Below are positions 58,552 to 64,000 of a stretch of DNA of 64,000 nucleotides, piece after piece. The DNA lies in the NCBI GenBank assembly GCA_022749755.1, contig CM040449.1, positions 4,545,157 through 4,609,156 on the forward strand, read 5' to 3'. This DNA comes from Azadirachta indica. Taxonomy: Eukaryota; Streptophyta; Magnoliopsida; Sapindales; Meliaceae. The position numbers and the translations under genes were made by a program. Numbering within the stretch: position 1 is the first letter of the stretch; each line of letters begins with the position of its first letter. The notes beneath the pieces are model-generated. The model saw only the letters and a list, made by a program, of their open reading frames with translations, did no database searches and was not told where the DNA came from.

Positions 58552-61500
58552 TCAATGTGAAAGCCTACGACGGTGGTTTTTCCTTGCTTCAGGTCGCTTA
58601 TGTGAGCTAAGACCAGGCAAATGACCACTTCTATTACCAACAGAGTTCAAATCCAAAGCCAGAGGGATGCCTGCATCTCCCCCCTCAAGTATTCTTAGAA
58701 CCTGAAAATTCGCAAAGAACATCTATATATTGCTCCACGGAATGGCTAAACGAAGGGAAACGGATAAAGAAATTCCGCAAAAACAAAGGAACCAATCAGG
58801 AGAAAACAAATTAAATCAAAACGTAAAGGGATAGAAACAAACCTTTGACATTGGTGGTCTGTATTCTGGATCACGACTTAAACACAAGAAAGCAGCTCGA
58901 GCCATAGCCTGTAGCTGATAGGTGAAACCATGGGCTTCTTCAGAGGTCAAGTATGGATCAATTAGGCAGAATACCTTTTCTAGAATATGGCCTGGTTCTA
59001 ACGAGGCAAGAGGGTGTAACCAGTCAGATAAGACATGCTGTCCCTTATAACACTGCAACTCGCTAGTTCTTTGCCTGGTCATTAGCTCTATTAGTACGAC
59101 TCCAAAGGCATATACATCGACTTTCTGTGTAATTATTCCACCATCAATATATTCTGGTGCAAGGTACCTGTATTTATGCATAATCAGCATGATTTAACAA
59201 TAAACAAATTTTCAAGTTAAATTTGTTTATATGAATAACAGGCAGGATTTTATGGACAAAGTACCCTGAAGTTCCAATGACTAGCTCCTCAGAATTTATA
59301 TTCCAGTTGGTATACCACCTAGCAAGTCCAAAATCAGCAACCTAATGAAATAACAAAGAATTACAGGCTGATGAATTGAGTATTATAAGTAGTAGCACTT
59401 TAATATTTCAAATTCAAGGAATCTATCATGTAAAGAAACATTTGTTTTTATCATAAGAAATCAATAATGAAATACAAACGTTCTTTGCTGGAAAGGTCTA
59501 AAATTTAACTTTCACATACTAGAGGCTCAAAATCATGAGTGAGGAGGATATTGTTAGGCCTCATGTCTCTGTGCACTATACAACCAACTCTACAATCTTC
59601 ATGAAGATATCGTAAGCCTCGTGCTGCTCCAATAGCTATTTTTAACCGTGATTGCCAATCTAGTGGAATTCTTTTGTTTCCTGTTAAACAAACAGAGTTA
59701 ATCAACACCGAGTCAAGTACAGAAGAAACAGAGGATGCCCGACATATGGTTTCAAGCTATGCAGAGAAGCTTCGTACAAATACATAAAAAACTTCTTTGA
59801 AAGAAATGGGAATAGAGAAAGGGAATACCGTGTAAGTGGAAGTCCAAGGAACCATTGCATATGTACTCATAAACCAAGATTCTTCTCTTGCTGTCAATAC
59901 AAAACCCAATAAGCAACACAACATTCCTGTGCTGGGCACAGCTTAAAACCCGCACTTCCCTGCAGAAGTCAGCATCTGCCTGCGAACCACCAAACTTTAA
60001 CAGCTTCACAGCAACCACCTGCCCATCTCTCAAAACTCCCCTGTAAACAACTCCAAAACCACCTTCTGCCAAGAAATTCGTATCTGAAAATCCATCTGTA
60101 GCTTCCTCCAGCTCCTTATAAGAAAATTGTCTTGGAGGTTTTCCAAAAATTGGTGCTTTGTGTTGACACATTGAGCATAATGGAGGTGGTATTGAGGATG
60201 TTCTACCAGAAGGAACTGCATCCCTGATGCTTGAGTTGGTAGTGTAGCTTTTCTGATGACTTTGGTTGAACTCTAGTCTACCAGCTCTCATGTCCTGATC
60301 ATACTGAATAAACTTATCGAGGAGGGTTCTGGAACTTTTGAGAGTATCTTTACAATTTTTTGTTTTCTGAAGCTTCTCTTCAACAATGTGGTTTTGGGGA
60401 ATCCAGAATACACTCTGGCAATTACTATCTACAGATGATGTTGGATTACTTGACATAGTGATTAACCTTTCTGCGTGTGAGTCTAAAGCCACAAGTGGGC
60501 CAGCCAAGTGGTTTTGATTATCTATTTGTGGGTAAAAACCTCTGTTCACTCCTTCAAAAAGAGGATTTTGTTCATAGACTAAGAAAAGTGATGATATTGT
60601 GTTAGAACTCGACAGCAAACCTTGTTGGCTGCATCTTGAGTTAGAAGTGCTCGGTCTTTCAGGACTGCTCACTGGAGTGGAGTGTTTCATTCTGCTTCCT
60701 TGCAACTCTCCAGCATCCATCACTGGAGAAGCAGCAGCAGCAGAGAAATGCTGAGTTTCTTCTTCATTTAAGCATTGTAAATTAAGCCTAAGGACTTTGG
60801 CTTGAGAATTTTTCATCACCACAATGTTGCAGTGAAGTTGCTCCAAGCAATGCTTGAGCTCTTGCTTTAATTTTCTGTTTCAACAGACAATATGCTAGTT
60901 TAATGACATGATCAAAGCCACTGAATAATATGGAACACAAGGAACTACTCATTTGGTTTCCATTCAACAAGCTTGTAACCTAAACCAGGTCAGTTTGTAA
61001 TGGAGCTATGGTTCATCATGTGTCTTTCTCCTAATTACAATCCAGCAAAACCTGTTTGCTTGCATAATTTCCGGCACATTGGCAAGTATGACTGAGAATG
61101 TGCCGACTCCAGTAGAAGCAGTCAGCCATTTTAGTATAACTGTTTGATATTTCCCAAGGGAACTGTTTCAACCCATGGATGGGCATGAATCACGCCAAGT
61201 CTTTGTTGTCTTCTGATGAAAAAATTTGTTAATCCTATGAATGTTGCATGCGCGTGTCCAAAAATCATTTTAAGTTGTTTTCCGATGGAGTGAGTAAAAT
61301 TGACGAATAATACACAGAGAAACAGCTTACGGGTAACATTAAATTTAATAAAGTACCTATGTATGGTTAAGAATCACAATCATTGAGGAGTTTTAGTAAG
61401 AAGAAAAGATAATTAACGACCAACCAACCAGTTAAATTAACAGCTCAGAAAAAAGAAATAATACTTTTTTATGATTAATTACTTGTCCACTACGACCCAG

Positions 61501-62894
61501 TTGGCTCCATTGCTCTTGGCCTCCGTTGCCACTGCGCTTCCAGGTGTACCTGATACCACCTTAATACTCACTCTAACCTACATTCATCAGACGATAAGCA
61601 TATTAGATATTTTAATATTTTCTAATTCATTTGCATAAATTAATTTAAATGATCAAGGGGCCACCTCAGGGGATTGGTTGGTATTTGGTGAGGAAGATTC
61701 GGGTGAAAGAAATTTAAATAGGAAAAGGAAAAAAAAATTGTTTATATATATATATGTGTGTATGTATATGCAACGTTTTCACCCCAGCACAGCACTCATG
61801 AATTAGGATCGTGCAACTTTTTCACCTAATTATGCAAAATATTAGGAAGTACAGTGCAAAAGTGGGACACAATGTTAAAAGCACGATTAATATTTATGAA
61901 GTTTTATAACGAGTCGTAATGTACCTAAAGTCCAAACAGAGCGACAACCATAAGTATCTTTTAAATGCGATCTGCAGTGGATCTTCACAGCAATTTCTAG
62001 GCACATGCCATTTCCCTTTAAGAGGAGTGCTTGTAACATTATTTTAATTTGTTTGCATCTCACAATCTTAAGGCTTGTCTGGGATTCATGAATCTTCCAC
62101 GTTCTGACAACTCAATCAATCAGAAACTCGGGATCGTAACAATTGATTATTCTTGATTCAATAAACCCGCAAAGACAATTAACCTAGGACATTCTTCTAC
62201 CTTAATGTTGAGATAATAAATTTAGTGAAAATTTTGTGAATTTAATTAAAAAAAATGGAAGTATTTAAAAAAAAACAACAAAAAAAAATATTGCACAATA
62301 AAGTAATTCACCCCTTAACGTTAGGCAAGTAATAATGCAGTTACCCAATAACCTTCAAGAAGACAACACGTTGTCGTTTTGTCATAGCAAAAACGAATTG
62401 ACCAAAATGTTGAAATGACAAAAATAGCGTTTACGTGGGAGATGCGGTAAATACGAAACTGACCTCAATTTGGTCATGAAATTGAAGTACCATCTGCGAA
62501 CAAGACGCCGAGATTTGACAAATCCGATCCGGCATCTTTTCCGTTTGACTGCTCTTACAATCGCCGGTCAATCTCGGGAACTTCCAGAATCTCCTACCTG
62601 ATAAGACGCACGTTTCAAAACGTTGTATTGAAATCAACAGTAAGAAATTTTCACGAGTTAGAATTCACAGGAAACATTGATTTACTTTATTAAAATAGTA
62701 GAATTACCAGTTTTTTCGGCCGTAAATACGGCAAGCAAGGTAATGCCGTCGCCGGGATGAACAACGTGAGTGAGAGCCCAAGCTAATGCATTCTTAGAGA
62801 TCACTTTCTCGGCTCTCACGGCGACCACCACTCTCTCCGCCACCGTGCTAGTAGCGCGTTGACCCAAGCTCGAGTCTGTTCTTTCTGGAAGCAT
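58552..62894 (-). CDS. receptor-like cytoplasmic kinase with N-terminal USP domain
   Basis: Eight exons in translation order: 62708-62894, 62464-62597, 61483-61577, 59829-60874, 59520-59680, 59265-59341, 58843-59167 and 58552-58701, giving 724 residues. The N-terminal part is a universal-stress-protein-like fold (AERVVVAVRAEKVISKNALA..WALTHVV; VSGTPGSAVATEA..GANWVVVDK). A Ser-rich linker follows, and then a kinase domain from ~408: loop LAEGGFGVVYRG, Lys429 in VAVKLLK, HRDMRPNNILL with Asp526, VADFGLARW with Asp544, and GTSGYLAPEY. The tail is RRRLSH. It matches the family annotated in databases as 'inactive protein kinase SELMODRAFT_444075-like', yet the Lys and both Asp residues are present, so I would not call it inactive from sequence. 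No signal peptide or membrane segment. All junctions are GT-AG with frame kept. Confidence 0.92.
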
Positions 62895-64000
62895 TAGCTT
62901 GCTGCTGGTGATCGTGATGGTGATGGTGATGGTGAAGGAGGTGAGGAATCTGAAGAGTTTATGGGAACGGTTTCAGTTAGTTTTGTGTCATTATGTGCTG
63001 CGCCTGTGCGTGATCGTTTTCTTAAGCGGGATAAAGGAAGGCAAAATTGGAATTTGGAACTATGGTTAGTTGACTGTGGTTAACATACCTTGCTACTTGA
63101 CACTTGATACGGGGGCCCATTTCTTATTTATTTATTTATTTATAGGAAATTATCATTTTAATTATAGTCGCATTATTCACGTTGAACCAGTACTAATAAT
63201 TTGGTGTGCGACCGACTATATTATACTTGGCATAGTATTAATAATATATTCGGTTTGTTTAGATCTAGCAGTAATTACAAAACATTTGCAAATTAAATCG
63301 TTTATGCTCATACATTACATCTCTTGATGTAAAACTTGACCGAATTAAACACGGTAGGTGTAGAAGGGCATGTCGTAGGTCAAATCAATCCAAATTAAAT
63401 TAATTCCTTGTAAGTTGATTGGAACGTAGCAACAAATCCTAACCATGCATATAGGATGAGGTAACATTTTATTCAATATTTGGAGTAGCAGAACATTAAA
63501 TCATTGGCCCATTAATTATATTATTTGGTTACCGTCGGATCTTCTGTCTAGTTATTATTAGATTAACTGACTTGCAAGAAAGACAAAATGCAATGTAGCT
63601 GTGAAATGATTAATCAATTATGAATAAAAATAAATAAATAAATATATATATGTATGTATACAACTCTAGCACTAGCACATATGTATACTGTTGGTGGTGT
63701 AACTGCATCATAGTTTGGGACAGTGAGGCCAAATTTGGCAGGGACCAGTTTAAAATTTCCAGAAGATAGCAAGCGGTACGTTGGAAGAGATATCCTGGCA
63801 GCAAGGTAAAAATGTGGGAACAGTGATGACAGTGAAAGATGGATGCGGTTGGACGGTTGAGAAGTTCGGGATGATGACTAATCATAGCTAGGCGCTGCTA
63901 TTTAATTTCGAGAGGTGAAGATCGACGAAGGAAATTTAAAGTGTAGGAAATTTTTTTTGGTAGCAACGCAAAATATACACATGTCCATGTGATGTGTTTG
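62895..64000. other. 5' flank of the USP-kinase gene and right-hand intergenic sequence
   Basis: A GGTGAT hexanucleotide tandem near 62909-62938 lies in the presumed 5' UTR of the minus-strand kinase. The rest is AT-rich. At 63640-63885 several frames are open on the minus strand without a recognisable domain. A truncated gene crossing the right edge cannot be excluded. Confidence 0.35.

Noticed and set aside
1..64000. tRNA, rRNA or CRISPR arrays
   Set aside because: No T-loop-like GGTTCGAATCC context, no rRNA stretches and no regularly spaced identical repeats were found by eye.

Overview
This is a nuclear chromosome segment from a flowering plant. It has long AT-rich intergenic stretches, GT-AG introns, and many (TA)n microsatellites and poly(A) runs. 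The proteins are plant-specific families: CYP74 allene oxide synthase, a WAK-like kinase, dirigent, a DYW-type PPR and JINGUBANG. The organism is a eudicot. A woody eudicot such as Citrus is my guess from overall protein similarity, and the sequence alone does not prove it.

Layout: 1-2.1 kb is a degenerate ~150-bp tandem array without a recognisable coding region. 4.0-4.5 kb holds a single-exon dirigent gene (+). 5.5-17.6 kb holds a 25-exon exocyst SEC3A gene (+), whose intron 19 carries a foldback MITE. 18.5-19.8 kb holds a five-exon UPF0114 plastid membrane-protein gene (-). 20-23 kb has no clear gene but contains telo-box motifs. 23.1-25.4 kb holds a four-exon octanoyltransferase LIP2p gene (+). 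26.3-27.6 kb holds a PPR-DYW gene (+) with a one-base frameshift inside the DYW deaminase domain. 28.6-30.4 kb holds a three-exon membrane-protein gene (-). 31-40 kb is gene-poor and repeat-rich. It contains a ~3.5-kb degenerate hAT-like element with a BED zinc-finger remnant and a hairpin minisatellite, plus a foldback element flanked by (TA)n. 40.3-41.9 kb holds an intronless allene oxide synthase gene (+). 45.1-48.3 kb holds a WAKL14-like kinase gene (-). 51.1-51.4 kb holds a small UCP031279-like gene (-). 55.2-56.6 kb holds a single-exon JINGUBANG-like WD40 gene (+). 58.6-62.9 kb holds an eight-exon USP-domain receptor-like cytoplasmic kinase gene (-).

The genes do not form an operon or an obvious cluster; each works in its own process: secretion, lipoylation, organelle RNA editing, jasmonate synthesis, wall sensing and pollen signalling. 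I found no convincing new multi-gene system. The most noteworthy items are the hAT remnant with its internal hairpin array, the foldback elements, the broken DYW domain and the 150-bp array at the left edge. Exon boundaries were placed by hand, using GT/AG sites, an unbroken frame and family similarity; all the multi-exon models add up to whole codons.
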